A stretch of 64,000 nucleotides of DNA from NCBI GenBank assembly GCA_964419545.1, contig CAYQQU010000015.1:24868-88867 (forward strand). The letters run 5' to 3'. Source of the DNA: CAYQQU01 sp964419545 (GTDB taxonomy: Bacteria; Bacteroidota; Bacteroidia; Chitinophagales; Saprospiraceae). The translations under genes and the position numbers were made by a program. This document shows positions 36,101 to 45,329 of this stretch, one piece after another; position 1 is the first letter of the stretch, and each line of letters opens with the position of its first letter. The notes under the pieces were generated by a model, which searched no databases, had not been told where the DNA came from, and was given only the letters and a program-made list of their open reading frames with translations.

Positions 36101-39100
36101 ATCTGCCGGCCGGAGAAACGGTGACGGCAACCCTTACTTTTGAATTGACTTTCGGGTTTCAGGGCGACGCCATTACCAATACGGCGGAAATTACCGGCGA
36201 CGACGGTGAGGATATCGACTCCGACCCGAATAACGGCAGCGAAAACGAAGACGACCGCGATCAGCTTGTCTTCCCGGTCGATCACACCTTCGACCTGAGC
36301 CTGACCAAGGCCCTGGCGCCGGGGCAGAGCGATTTCGTTCCGCCCGGCGAGGGCGTGGCTTTCGTTTTGACCATAGTGAACGAAGGAACGCTCGACGCCT
36401 CCGATATCGAGGTGGCCGACCTGCTTCCGGATGGCCTGCTCTACACCGGTTCGGATGCAGACGGCACAACGGTGATCGACGAAGATAACGGACGGTTTAC
36501 CATACCCCTCATCGCAGCGGGTGAAAGCATCAGCATCACCGTGAATACGCTTATCGATGCGAACTTTTTGGGCCTGGAACTGATCAACGCCGCCGAAATC
36601 GTAGTCGCCGCGGGCGAGGATGACGATTCCACGCCCGGCAATCAACAACCTGCCGAAGACGATTGGGACAGCATACCCATCGGGGTGGATCAGCCCTTTG
36701 ACCTGGCATTGAGTAAAACACTGGCGCCGGGGCAGCCCGCCGGCTTTGCCCCCGGAGAAGACGTCGCGTTCCTGCTGACGCTGGTCAACGAAGGCAATCT
36801 TCCGGCCCTCAATACCGTCATCACCGATTTTTTGCCGACCGGCCTGAACTACGCCGGTTCGGACGCCGACGGCGCCGCGGTGGTCGACCAGGGGAACGGA
36901 CAGTTCCTGGTGGCCGATCTGCCGCCCGGGGCCATGCAGTCGATTTTGGTGACGACCACGGTCGCCCCCGGTTTCCAGGGGTTTGATTTGACCAATACCG
37001 CCGAAATTACCGGGGCTTCCGATATTGATATCGATTCAAGCCCGGATAACGGCGAAAACGAAGAGGATGATTGGGCGGAAGCTACGATCGAGGTGCTCCA
37101 GACGTATGATCTGGCCCTGACCAAAGGCCTGGCGCCGGGGCAGGGCGGCGGTGTCGTACCCGGTGAAACCATCGCTTTTGTGCTGACGGTGGAAAATGAA
37201 GGGACCCTCGACGCCGGCAACATCACCGTCACTGACTTCTTCCCGCCGGCGCTCAGCTATCTCACTTCGGATGCCGCCGGCAATCAGGTGGTCGATAACG
37301 GCGACGGTTCTTTTGTCGTGAATCAGCTGCCCGCCGGGCAGGCCGTTTCGATTATCGCAACGTTCGAACTCGCTTTCGGCTTCCAGGGCGAGGTGCTGAG
37401 CAATGCGGCCGAGATCACCGCCGCCGACGGGCAGGACGTGGATTCGACCCCCGGAAATAACGACCCGGACGAAGACGACCGCGGCCTTATCGATTTTGCG
37501 GTGACGCAGCGTTTCGACCTCAGTCTGGAAAAAACGCTGGCGCCGGGGCAGCCTTCGCCCGTACCGCCGGGGGGAGCGGTTGACTTCCTGCTGACGCTGA
37601 CCAATGAGGGGACGCTTCACGCCACCGGTATTCAGGTAGCCGACTTACTGCCGGGCGAGTTGCTCTATGCGGGCTCCGATGCCGACGGCGAGGCGGTCAT
37701 CGATCAGGGAGGCGGTCTGTTTGCGATACCTTACCTGGCGGCCGGCGAGAGCGTAAATATTGCGGTTTTCACGACCATTGACACCAGTTATCTCGACTTT
37801 TCCATCACCAACGGCGCGGAGATCATCGCCGCCGACGGGCAGGATCTGGATTCTACGCCCGGCAACCAGGATGCCGGCGAAGACGATTTCGACCAGGCCG
37901 ATATCGCTGTCGATCAGCCTTTTGACCTCGCCTTGCGCAAAGCACTGGCGCCGGGGCAGCCGGACGGCGTTGCGCCGGGCAGTCCCGTCGAATTTGTGAT
38001 AACGGTGGTCAACGAAGGGCTGGTGGACGCCTATGAGACCGAGGTGACCGACTTCCTGTCGCCGGGAATGACCTATGCAGGATCAGACGCCGATGGACAG
38101 TCGGTGGTCGACCTCGGCGACGGTCTCTTCCGCATTCCTTCTTTGGCGGCGGGCGATAGTATTGCCATCGTTTTGACTACTGCCATTGCTTTCGGCGTAC
38201 AGGATCTGGCGCTGAATAACGTAGCGGAAATAACGGCGGCCCAGGAAACCGATGAGGATTCCACGCCCGGAAATAACGATTACGACGAAGACGACCTCGG
38301 CGAGGTGCGCTTCAATATCGACCATACTTTCGACCTGGCGCTCAGCAAGAGCCTTAGCGATTCCGTTCCCGGGCCTTACCTGCCCGGCGATCTGGTGGCT
38401 TTCGCATTGACCGTCACCAATGAGGGGACGCTCGACGCGGACAGCATTGCAGTGGCCGATCATTTACCGGATAACCTGAACTACGTAGGCGCCGATACCG
38501 ACGGCCTGCCGGTGACTGCCGACGGGGCGGGCCATTTTACTGTCAATACCCTGCTGCACGGCCAAAGCCTGACCTGGCTGGTGTACGCAGAAATCGCGGC
38601 GAGCTTCGACGGCGATTCCCTGATCAACACCGCCGAGATCATGCAGGCCGACGGCCCGGATACCGATTCCGATCCGGGCAACGGCGAGATCAGCGAAGAC
38701 GATATGGCGCAAGCCATCCTGCCGGTCACCCAGGTGTTCGACCTGGCCCTGGTCAAGCAGGTGAGTCCCGCCACGCCCGGGCCGCATCTGCCCGGCGATA
38801 CCGTGGTGTTCCGCCTGCGCGTATTCAACCAGGGCACCCTGGATGCTTATAACGTCACCATCACCGACTACCTGCCGGACGGGCTGGAGGTGATCGATCC
38901 GAACTGGACGGTAAATGGCAATCAGGCGGTGCACACCATCCCCGGGCCGATATTCTCATTGGGCAGCGCGGCTCTCGTCGACTTGCAGGCCCGCATCGAT
39001 CCAGATTATACCCTGCCGACCATCGTCAACGTCGCCGAGATTAGCAGCGCGGATGACGATACCGATCCGGACAATACGCCGCCGGTCGACCACGATTCGC

Positions 39101-42100
39101 CCTACGACCAGCAGGCCGGCAACGACGGGGGCGGACAAGCCGGTGCGCCCGCCGACAACGCCATCAACGGCGACGGCACCGGAGCGCCGGGCAGCGCCGC
39201 CGCCGAGACCGACGAAGACGATAGCGATCCTTGCCTGATCACCTTATGCGGCTATGACGCCGGGCAGGACGGCTTCCTCGAAGTATGTATCGGCTGCCCG
39301 CAGACGCCGGTTGCCGTCGACCTGTTCGGCGCCATCGGCGGTACGCCGGAACCCGGAGGCGATTGGCTGGATGTCCAGAATACGGGCGTCGACCTCAGCG
39401 ATCCGGCCGCCGTCGACCTGACCGGGCTGGCGCCGGGCGGCTACACCTTTACCTACTACCTCGGCGATCCGGACGTGTGCAGCAACGCTCAGTCGGATGT
39501 CACCGTTCTGATCACCGCCGTGAATAACCTTTCCTGCAACGATCAGATCAACGTGGCGCTCGGCCTGGATTGCGAAGCCACGGTGATCCCCGAAATGGTC
39601 GTGGAAGGCGTAGACGATTGCTATATCGACCAGTTGGAAGTGCGCCTCATCAACCCGCAGGGCGTGGACATCGGCAACGTCATCACCGGCTCGGAAGCCG
39701 GACAGACGCTCATCGCCGATGTGTACGACCCCAACTGCGGCAACTACTGCCTGGGTAATATCGTGGTAGCGGACCTGCTGCCGCCGACCATCACCTGCCC
39801 GACCAACGTCAACGATTTCGTTTGCAGCGACGCCGATACCCTGCTGAATAACGCGGCGCTGCTGGCGGTGACCGGAGAGCCCGACATTGCGGACAACTGC
39901 ACCACCGAGCTCGATCTCGATTTTTCCGATCAGTTTTTTGCCGGGCCCGACTGCGGTCAGGACAGCATCGTGCGAACCTTTACGGTGACCGACGGCAGTG
40001 GTAATGCGGCCTCCTGCATCCAGGTGATCGCCGTTCGCCAAGCCAATCCCGAAGATATCGTCTTGCCGCCCCAGTCGGTCGTACTCGATTGCGCTGCTCC
40101 TTTCGCGACCAATGATCAGGGCCTCCCGGCTATCCAGGAAACCGGGCTGCCCGCGGTGCAGACGTTTTTCGGGCTGTCGGCATTGGATCAGACTTACTGC
40201 AACTTCGGGGCTTTTCACGAGGATAGCCCAGAGATCCTCTTCTGCGACGGCTCCTACACCTTCGTGCGCAGCTGGACGGTGCTGGATTGGTGCGATCCTA
40301 CCACGCTGATCACCCTGGATCAGGTGGTGCAAGTAACAGACAATACCGGCCCTGCGGTCAGTTGCCCGGAATTCGACTACGACCTGGACGGGCAGGCGGA
40401 CGATATCTTTTTCCCCAGCGGTCCTTTTGATTGTACGGCCGCTTTTGCCGTACCCCAACCCATGGTTACCGACAATTGCTCGGACTGGGAGGTGCGCACC
40501 CAAATCGTGACGGACACCATCGTCGAGGTGTTGAACCCATTCGGGCAGGTCATCGGCCTGGACACCCAGGAACTGGTGCTGGCGACGATCGAGCCCGGTG
40601 ATCCCCTCTTTGTGGGCGGCATCCGGCTGGGCTGCCATCGCTTCCGCTACGAGGTGACCGACGATTGCGATAATACCACTCTGCTGGAATGCGACTTTTG
40701 CGTAGAAGACCGCGCCGAGCCCATCCCCATCTGCGATGACGAGATCACCGTAGCCATCGGCGGGCAGGGCGTGGGCCGGATTTTTGTCGACGATGTCGAC
40801 GAAGGCAGTTGGGACAATTGCGGCGTACAGCGCCGTTCCATCCGACGCCGGGTGGCGGAAGACCCCGGCAGTTGCGAGCCGGTGACGCCTTTCTACACCG
40901 TTTGGGGCGAATTTGTAGATGTTAATTGTTGCGATATCGGGGATACGGTAGCCGTCGAATTGCAGATAGTGGATTTTTACAATAACGCCAACGTATGCGC
41001 CACCAATGTGATCGTCGTCGACAATGTGCAGCCCCTTTGTACGCCGCCTCCGGCGACGGCCGTCGATTGTGACGCCTTGCCGCCCGACTTCGACCCGTCC
41101 AATCCGAATGTGCTGTCCGGCCTCTTCGGACAACCCTTTGCGGTAGATAACTGCCAGGGCGCCGGCTGGGAAGAGCTGCCGCCGTTGGTCGACCTCGACG
41201 ATTGCGGCTTCGGCTCGCTCACCCGCCGCTTCCGGGCGGTGGATGCTTCCGGCAACACTTCCCAGGGAACTTGTCAGCAGGTGGTGAGCATCGATCCGGT
41301 TTACGATTACGAGATCCGCTTCCCGGCCGACGCGGCGACGAGCTGCGGCGACTCGGCGCCGGATACCATCAGTTATAGCGAAAACGCCTGCGATCTGCTG
41401 GCGGTAAGTGTCACCGATATGCCTTTCACGCCGGCCGGCGATGAGTGCTACGAAATCCTGCGCACCTACCGCGTGATCAATTGGTGCGAATACGACGGAC
41501 TCGCCAACCCGGTGGTGGTCTCCCGCGATGTGGACTGCGACGGGGCGCCCGGCGACGAGGCGGTCTGGGTGATCGTGCGCCGTGACGGACGGACGTATTA
41601 CGATCGCGACGGCGACGAGGAAAACGCCAACCCGGCGGCCGGTATTCGAGGCTTCGGTTGCGGCCCCAACAACCTGGCGGGCTATTGGGTAAACGATCAG
41701 CTCGATCCGGGGATCGCGTCGCGCGGCTTTTGGGAGTACACCCAGCATATTCAGGTTTACGATGATGTCGATCCCGTCGTTTCCGTATCTACCTTTTCTC
41801 CGTTCTGCAGTTATAACGACACCGACTGCACAGCGCCCGTTTCCGTCAACTTTTCGGTATTCGAAAATTGCCGGCCCGAGGCCGACGCTTCGCTGCCGGC
41901 CGACGTGACGATCCAGGTGTGGCTGGACCTGGAGGCCGACGGCGTCAACGACAGCGATGTCACCGCTCAGGCGCTGAGCGGGAGCTATCCGGATTACAAC
42001 TTGTTCGGGACCTACCCATTGGGTAGCCACCGTTTCGTAGTGGGGGCCTTCGACGGCTGCGGAAACCAGACCCTGCAATTTATTCCCTTCGAAGTGGCGG

Positions 42101-43713
42101 ACTGCAAGGCGCCCGCGCCGGTCTGCCTCAACGGCTTGTCGGTCAACCTCGTCCAATTGCCCGCAGGAACGGATGCCGACGGCGACGGCGACGAAGACTA
42201 TGCCGCGATCACCGTTGCGGCCGACGCCTTCATCAGCAGTGCGGTCAACGATTGCAACGGTCCGGTTTATTATTCGATAAACCGGCCCGGAGAAACGCCC
42301 GATCCGGCGCGCGACAGCCTGGTGATCACCTGCGATGATGACAACCCCGTGCTGGTGAACGTCTATGCCTGGGACAATGCCGATAATCCCTACGCCATGC
42401 AGCCCGACGGCGGGGTGGGCGGACCGAATTACGCTTTTTGCGAAACCTACGCCCTGGTGCTCAATGCCGGCGACGCCTGCCAGCCGCCCCTCGGTCCGGA
42501 GTGGATCATGGGGATGGTAACCAACGAAGCTTATGTGCCTATGGAAGGCGCCATGGTTTATCTGAGCGGGCAAACCGACGGACAGATGGCGACGCTGGCC
42601 GACGGCACCTACTATTTTGCCAACCTGGAGCAGGGATACGATTTTACCGTTGCTCCCGAGCTGGATACCAACGACATCAACGGCGTTTCCACCTTGGACC
42701 TCATCCATATCGAAAGGCATATTCTCGGGATTGAACCGCTGGGGTCGCCTTATAAATTGATCGCGGCGGACGCCAACCGCTCGAATTTTATTTCCGTGGC
42801 CGACCTCATTCAGATCCGTCGCCTGGTGTTGGGGCAGGATACCGTTTTCCCGGACAACACCAGCTGGCGTTTTGTCGAAGAAGCCTTTGTCTTTCCCGAT
42901 CCGGATAATCCCTGGGCAACCTATATTCCCGAAGCGATCAACGTCAATAACCTGACGGGCGACGTGACAGAGGCCGATTTTATCGGGATCAAGACCGGCG
43001 ACGTGACCCTCAACGCCCAGACGGTCAACGCCCAGGCCGTGGACGAGCGCAATTCACCGGCGCCCTTCACCTTTATCGTACGGGACCAGGCTTTCGGTAC
43101 GGGCAACCGCGTAACCGCCGCGCTGGAACTTCCCGAGGGAGCCGATCCGCTGGGATATCAGTTTACTTTGCGGTTCGATCCGGATGTTTTGGAATGGGAA
43201 GGCCTATCCGGCGGCAATTGGCAGGCCGCCAACCTCGGTTTGCATCGCGCTGCCGCCGGTGTGATCACGGTGAGCTGGGATCGTTACAGCGCCGGTCAGC
43301 GCGATACCCTCGTCGCGGCCTTGCAGTTTCGCGCCCGGCGGGCGGGCATGCTGTCTGCAGCTTTGCACATTGCCGAGCGCCCCACCGCGGCCGAAGCTTA
43401 TTTCGACAACGGCGACATCCGGCCGGTGGAGCTGGGCTTCGGGGAAGCAGAGCCGGGGCCGGCCGTAATCGTCTTCCCCAACCCCTTCCGCGAGCAGATG
43501 CAGGTGCGTTTTGATTTGACCGCCGCAAGTGAGGTGGCCCTGGAAGTGTACGATAGTCGCGGGATCGTATTGTGGCGCACCCGGCGATATATGGATGCCG
43601 GCAAGCAGGCAATTCCGGTGCGCCTCGACCGGTCGACTGCCGGCGAAGTGCTTTGGTTGCGATTGAAAACCGGAACCCAGGAGGTGGTGCGCCGCATCGT
43701 GCAAATGGAATAG
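33124..43713 (+). CDS. Giant T9SS substrate with 12 DUF11 repeats, dockerin-like, cohesin-like and type A sorting domains
   Basis: 3529 residues. No ATG fits: an in-frame stop lies at 33106-33108, so the TTG at 33124 is chosen; it opens a signal peptide (GAALLLFLGLTLSSFW). Order: a DUF11-like module (about 40-180), an SdrD-B-like module (RVWYDFDRDGYRD, about 185-330), then twelve DUF11 modules (residues about 341-2039), each starting near FDLALTKxLAPGQ. A Cys-containing HYR/Ig-like section runs from about 2040 to 3120. Next is a CnaB-like and dockerin-like part (about 3130-3240) with EF-hand-type loops NDINGVSTLD and DANRSNFISVAD. A cohesin-like domain (about 3326-3439) and a type A sorting domain (VFPNPFREQMQVRF, about 3448 to the end) follow. 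Displayed or released by T9SS. Its partner surface is unknown. Confidence 0.88.
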   Translation: MKASPATHLPTFANRASAGAALLLFLGLTLSSFWLVPPFTVVKLVADDDGTGLFGAGDTVTYTIRIAPRSENIITGTFNLVDTLPDGLTYLAGSTYWVNAEGDTAAIADNTLGTLFPLDGSNNVIGSSAPLYPGDTLTLGFRAIITAQTDQIITNRVKVWQGNQTVFAEVSMPVYAVTSLGNRVWYDFDRDGYRDAWELGINDVALSLYALRDTNAVPDEQLDTLLVDRDTTAGGGYYLFEEVLEGQYFVALDPGNFADSAAFFRFRTSPVTEFNPNFDVDRNDNGIDLFVPEYGYFSREILLEYGEEPTGEFAGPAGTGGSPDNASNLTLDFGLYEPPPFDLALKKELLSELTPGPFYPGDTVIFLITVENQGNVSARNIRIIDHFPDDLTMISTNWEGIDNWRVTKINGPVLPGAQTSTTIAFRIDSLYTDTVLLNHAEIYFADDDNLVSNGGAVDMDSHYDQDPGNDAGGLPGSAADNALDGDGSGAPGQGDAETDEDDADPELVIVQQPYDLALTKTLAPGQEGPFEVGDTIAFDIALINQGTRHAAGIVIEDRLPDGLAIVEHTSENDLFTAQGDGIFSLSELSRGDTAMLTVFVEITPDFQLTSFINTAEIILDNGNDEDSTPDNGVGAEDDQDQVAVSVVQVYDLALTKALGPGETGPFSPGSPVSFTVTVYNQGTLHAENIRIRDRLPNGMTYVDGSSDLGDVTVLGGALFQIPFLAAGDSVRFTVYTQINDTFQGFSLTNEAEIILDDGNDQDSTPNNDQPAEDDQGQVTFDVEQTFDLSLTKTLAPGQPAGFEPGATVTFLLTLTNEGTLTAYGAQVTDILPPELIYSGSNADGVWVMDLGAGVFAIASLAPGTSRDILVEATVASGYQGFTLTNAAEITADSGPDVDSTPGNGANGEDDYAELVIAIDQTYDLALSKSLAPGQEAGIAPGEPVSFLIIVLNQGTLDAADVSVTDFFPDALSYIGLTGDGLTETGDGAFVIDYLPAGETVTATLTFELTFGFQGDAITNTAEITGDDGEDIDSDPNNGSENEDDRDQLVFPVDHTFDLSLTKALAPGQSDFVPPGEGVAFVLTIVNEGTLDASDIEVADLLPDGLLYTGSDADGTTVIDEDNGRFTIPLIAAGESISITVNTLIDANFLGLELINAAEIVVAAGEDDDSTPGNQQPAEDDWDSIPIGVDQPFDLALSKTLAPGQPAGFAPGEDVAFLLTLVNEGNLPALNTVITDFLPTGLNYAGSDADGAAVVDQGNGQFLVADLPPGAMQSILVTTTVAPGFQGFDLTNTAEITGASDIDIDSSPDNGENEEDDWAEATIEVLQTYDLALTKGLAPGQGGGVVPGETIAFVLTVENEGTLDAGNITVTDFFPPALSYLTSDAAGNQVVDNGDGSFVVNQLPAGQAVSIIATFELAFGFQGEVLSNAAEITAADGQDVDSTPGNNDPDEDDRGLIDFAVTQRFDLSLEKTLAPGQPSPVPPGGAVDFLLTLTNEGTLHATGIQVADLLPGELLYAGSDADGEAVIDQGGGLFAIPYLAAGESVNIAVFTTIDTSYLDFSITNGAEIIAADGQDLDSTPGNQDAGEDDFDQADIAVDQPFDLALRKALAPGQPDGVAPGSPVEFVITVVNEGLVDAYETEVTDFLSPGMTYAGSDADGQSVVDLGDGLFRIPSLAAGDSIAIVLTTAIAFGVQDLALNNVAEITAAQETDEDSTPGNNDYDEDDLGEVRFNIDHTFDLALSKSLSDSVPGPYLPGDLVAFALTVTNEGTLDADSIAVADHLPDNLNYVGADTDGLPVTADGAGHFTVNTLLHGQSLTWLVYAEIAASFDGDSLINTAEIMQADGPDTDSDPGNGEISEDDMAQAILPVTQVFDLALVKQVSPATPGPHLPGDTVVFRLRVFNQGTLDAYNVTITDYLPDGLEVIDPNWTVNGNQAVHTIPGPIFSLGSAALVDLQARIDPDYTLPTIVNVAEISSADDDTDPDNTPPVDHDSPYDQQAGNDGGGQAGAPADNAINGDGTGAPGSAAAETDEDDSDPCLITLCGYDAGQDGFLEVCIGCPQTPVAVDLFGAIGGTPEPGGDWLDVQNTGVDLSDPAAVDLTGLAPGGYTFTYYLGDPDVCSNAQSDVTVLITAVNNLSCNDQINVALGLDCEATVIPEMVVEGVDDCYIDQLEVRLINPQGVDIGNVITGSEAGQTLIADVYDPNCGNYCLGNIVVADLLPPTITCPTNVNDFVCSDADTLLNNAALLAVTGEPDIADNCTTELDLDFSDQFFAGPDCGQDSIVRTFTVTDGSGNAASCIQVIAVRQANPEDIVLPPQSVVLDCAAPFATNDQGLPAIQETGLPAVQTFFGLSALDQTYCNFGAFHEDSPEILFCDGSYTFVRSWTVLDWCDPTTLITLDQVVQVTDNTGPAVSCPEFDYDLDGQADDIFFPSGPFDCTAAFAVPQPMVTDNCSDWEVRTQIVTDTIVEVLNPFGQVIGLDTQELVLATIEPGDPLFVGGIRLGCHRFRYEVTDDCDNTTLLECDFCVEDRAEPIPICDDEITVAIGGQGVGRIFVDDVDEGSWDNCGVQRRSIRRRVAEDPGSCEPVTPFYTVWGEFVDVNCCDIGDTVAVELQIVDFYNNANVCATNVIVVDNVQPLCTPPPATAVDCDALPPDFDPSNPNVLSGLFGQPFAVDNCQGAGWEELPPLVDLDDCGFGSLTRRFRAVDASGNTSQGTCQQVVSIDPVYDYEIRFPADAATSCGDSAPDTISYSENACDLLAVSVTDMPFTPAGDECYEILRTYRVINWCEYDGLANPVVVSRDVDCDGAPGDEAVWVIVRRDGRTYYDRDGDEENANPAAGIRGFGCGPNNLAGYWVNDQLDPGIASRGFWEYTQHIQVYDDVDPVVSVSTFSPFCSYNDTDCTAPVSVNFSVFENCRPEADASLPADVTIQVWLDLEADGVNDSDVTAQALSGSYPDYNLFGTYPLGSHRFVVGAFDGCGNQTLQFIPFEVADCKAPAPVCLNGLSVNLVQLPAGTDADGDGDEDYAAITVAADAFISSAVNDCNGPVYYSINRPGETPDPARDSLVITCDDDNPVLVNVYAWDNADNPYAMQPDGGVGGPNYAFCETYALVLNAGDACQPPLGPEWIMGMVTNEAYVPMEGAMVYLSGQTDGQMATLADGTYYFANLEQGYDFTVAPELDTNDINGVSTLDLIHIERHILGIEPLGSPYKLIAADANRSNFISVADLIQIRRLVLGQDTVFPDNTSWRFVEEAFVFPDPDNPWATYIPEAINVNNLTGDVTEADFIGIKTGDVTLNAQTVNAQAVDERNSPAPFTFIVRDQAFGTGNRVTAALELPEGADPLGYQFTLRFDPDVLEWEGLSGGNWQAANLGLHRAAAGVITVSWDRYSAGQRDTLVAALQFRARRAGMLSAALHIAERPTAAEAYFDNGDIRPVELGFGEAEPGPAVIVFPNPFREQMQVRFDLTAASEVALEVYDSRGIVLWRTRRYMDAGKQAIPVRLDRSTAGEVLWLRLKTGTQEVVRRIVQME
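34144..39144 (+). repeat. Array of twelve DUF11-coding repeats
   Basis: The F/Y codon of the FDLAL motif falls at 34144, 34663, 35071, 35479, 35887, 36289, 36697, 37105, 37513, 37921, 38329 and 38737. Nine of eleven intervals are exactly 408 bp; one is 402 and the first is 519. Each ends in a D-S-T-P-G-N-x-x-x-E-D-D acidic spacer. Confidence 0.92.
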
Positions 43714-43716
43714 ATC

Positions 43717-45147
43717 ATGTCATCAGCCCATACACTTCGTCGTCCGGCCCGGCGGTCGCCGGCATGGACGGCAGTCTTGCTTTTGTTCTGCCATTGGCTC
43801 GGCGCTCAGGATTTTTACTTCGGCGCCGATCTTTCCTACGTCAATGAACTGGAGGATTGCGGCCTGACTTATTTCGAAGGTCAGGATTCGAAAGACCCCT
43901 ACGCTATATTCCGGGACCACGGTTGTAACCTGGTGCGACTGCGGCTTTGGCATACGCCCAGCTGGTACGATACGTTGAATAACGGCGAGCGCTACGGCGA
44001 TCCGGACGATGTCAAAAAGGCAATCGCCCGGGCCAAGACGCACGGCATGTCCGTTTTACTCGCTTTTCACCTTTCAGATAACTGGGCCGATCCCTCCAGC
44101 CAACTCGCCCCGCAGGCGTGGCAGCCGGTGGTGGCGGATATCCCGGTTTTGCAGGATTCGCTGTACAATTACCTTTTCGGGACGCTCTCCCAACTGTACG
44201 AGGAGGGGCTGCTGCCCGAGATGATCCAGATCGGTAATGAAACCAATAAGGGCATTTTGCTTTCGCCGGAAGACAATGCCGGCTGGACCCTCGACTGGCC
44301 GCGCAACGCGGCCCTTTTCAATACGGCTTTGCAGGCGGTGACGGACGTGGAGCAGCTTTACGATCAGGAGATCCGGACGCTCCTACACCTTGCGGGGCCC
44401 GAAAATACGGAATGGTTGATCGATAGCTTTGCGGCCAACGGGGTGACCGATTTTGAGGCGATCGGCATCTCCTATTACTGGTCGTGGCATCAGCCCACCG
44501 GTATCGATGAGGTGCAGGGCGTGGTCGCTGCGCTCAGGGAGCAGTACCCCGCAAAGGAAGTGCTGATCGTGGAAACCGGTTACCCCTGGACGACGGATTG
44601 GAACGACAATGCCAATAATATCCTTGGTCTCGCCCATCCGGATTATGCCCCGCCGAGCCCGGAAAACCAGCGCCAATGGCTGATCGACCTCACCCGTGGC
44701 GTCCTGGAAGGAGGCGGCAAGGGAGTGATTTACTGGGAGCCGGCCTGGCAATCGAGCCCTTGCTTTACGCAATGGGGCCAGGGATCGCATTATGAAAACG
44801 CCACTTTTTTCGACTTCGACGATCACCTCCTGTTGCCGGGCGGCATCGAGTGGATGGCGCACGACTACGGCGCTGTCTCGGTAAGGGAAGCCGGCCGGCC
44901 GACTATGACCATCCCCATACATTGGGATCGCCGCACCCGCACCGTCACCATCGGGCCGGCCGCGCCTTTTCCGGCGCGGATTCGCTATGCGGTCATTGAC
45001 GCACTCGGGCGGGAGCTCGCCGCCGGTTCCTTTGCCGGTGCGGACTTCGCCCTTGACCTGACGCGGTTTCCCGCCGGCATTTACTGGGTGCGTGCAGTGA
45101 GCGCCGGGAGCGGCGAGGGCGTGAAAAAGATCAGCTTATTCCCTTAG
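43717..45147 (+). CDS. GH53 endo-beta-1,4-galactanase, exported
   Basis: 476 residues. Signal peptide (about 1-30, ending HWLGAQ), then a GH53 (beta/alpha)8 barrel beginning DFYFGADLSYVNELE. Catalytic acid/base Glu175 in QIGNETNKG and nucleophile Glu286 in VETGYPW are in place, as are RLRLWHTP and WEPAW. GH53 enzymes cut beta-1,4-galactan of pectin side chains. The last 85 residues (RIRYAVIDALGRELAAGSF...PAGIYWVRA) look like a type A T9SS sorting domain. The gene starts 3 bp after the giant DUF11 gene, so they share a transcript, and no SusC/SusD pair is present. Confidence 0.9.
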   Translation: MSSAHTLRRPARRSPAWTAVLLLFCHWLGAQDFYFGADLSYVNELEDCGLTYFEGQDSKDPYAIFRDHGCNLVRLRLWHTPSWYDTLNNGERYGDPDDVKKAIARAKTHGMSVLLAFHLSDNWADPSSQLAPQAWQPVVADIPVLQDSLYNYLFGTLSQLYEEGLLPEMIQIGNETNKGILLSPEDNAGWTLDWPRNAALFNTALQAVTDVEQLYDQEIRTLLHLAGPENTEWLIDSFAANGVTDFEAIGISYYWSWHQPTGIDEVQGVVAALREQYPAKEVLIVETGYPWTTDWNDNANNILGLAHPDYAPPSPENQRQWLIDLTRGVLEGGGKGVIYWEPAWQSSPCFTQWGQGSHYENATFFDFDDHLLLPGGIEWMAHDYGAVSVREAGRPTMTIPIHWDRRTRTVTIGPAAPFPARIRYAVIDALGRELAAGSFAGADFALDLTRFPAGIYWVRAVSAGSGEGVKKISLFP

Positions 45148-45180
45148 TTCTTCGTCATGAGAAACCATGAATAAGCCGGT
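45147..45180 (+). repeat. REP-like palindrome, degenerate copy E
   Basis: GTTCTTCGTCATGAGAAA, then CCATGAATAAGCCGG: half of the REP-like element. It shares the 18-nt first part with copy D (two differences). Starts at the GH53 stop. Confidence 0.4.
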
Positions 45181-45238
45181 GTATCATTTTTTTTCCGCAT
45201 CTTTAATCCCGAATGTCAAAGTTTTGGAATTAATTTAG

Positions 45239-45290
45239 CCCGGATGGTTCATGGAGTCTTCGCAATAGATGACTCCATGAATCATCCGGT
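45239..45290 (+). repeat. REP-like palindrome, copy B
   Basis: 20-nt arms 45239-45258 and 45271-45290 (two mismatches) around the loop TTCGCAATAGAT. Lies between the GH53 stop and the next start. Confidence 0.8.
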
Positions 45291-45329
45291 TTAGCCCTTA
45301 CGACCCAAAAACGCCGGACCGGGATTGAG

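Noticed and set aside
39244..42720. 1158-codon open frame antisense to the first giant gene
   Set aside because: Lies fully inside a well-supported coding region; open because of the codon bias of the GC-rich sense gene. The product has no domain and low complexity.
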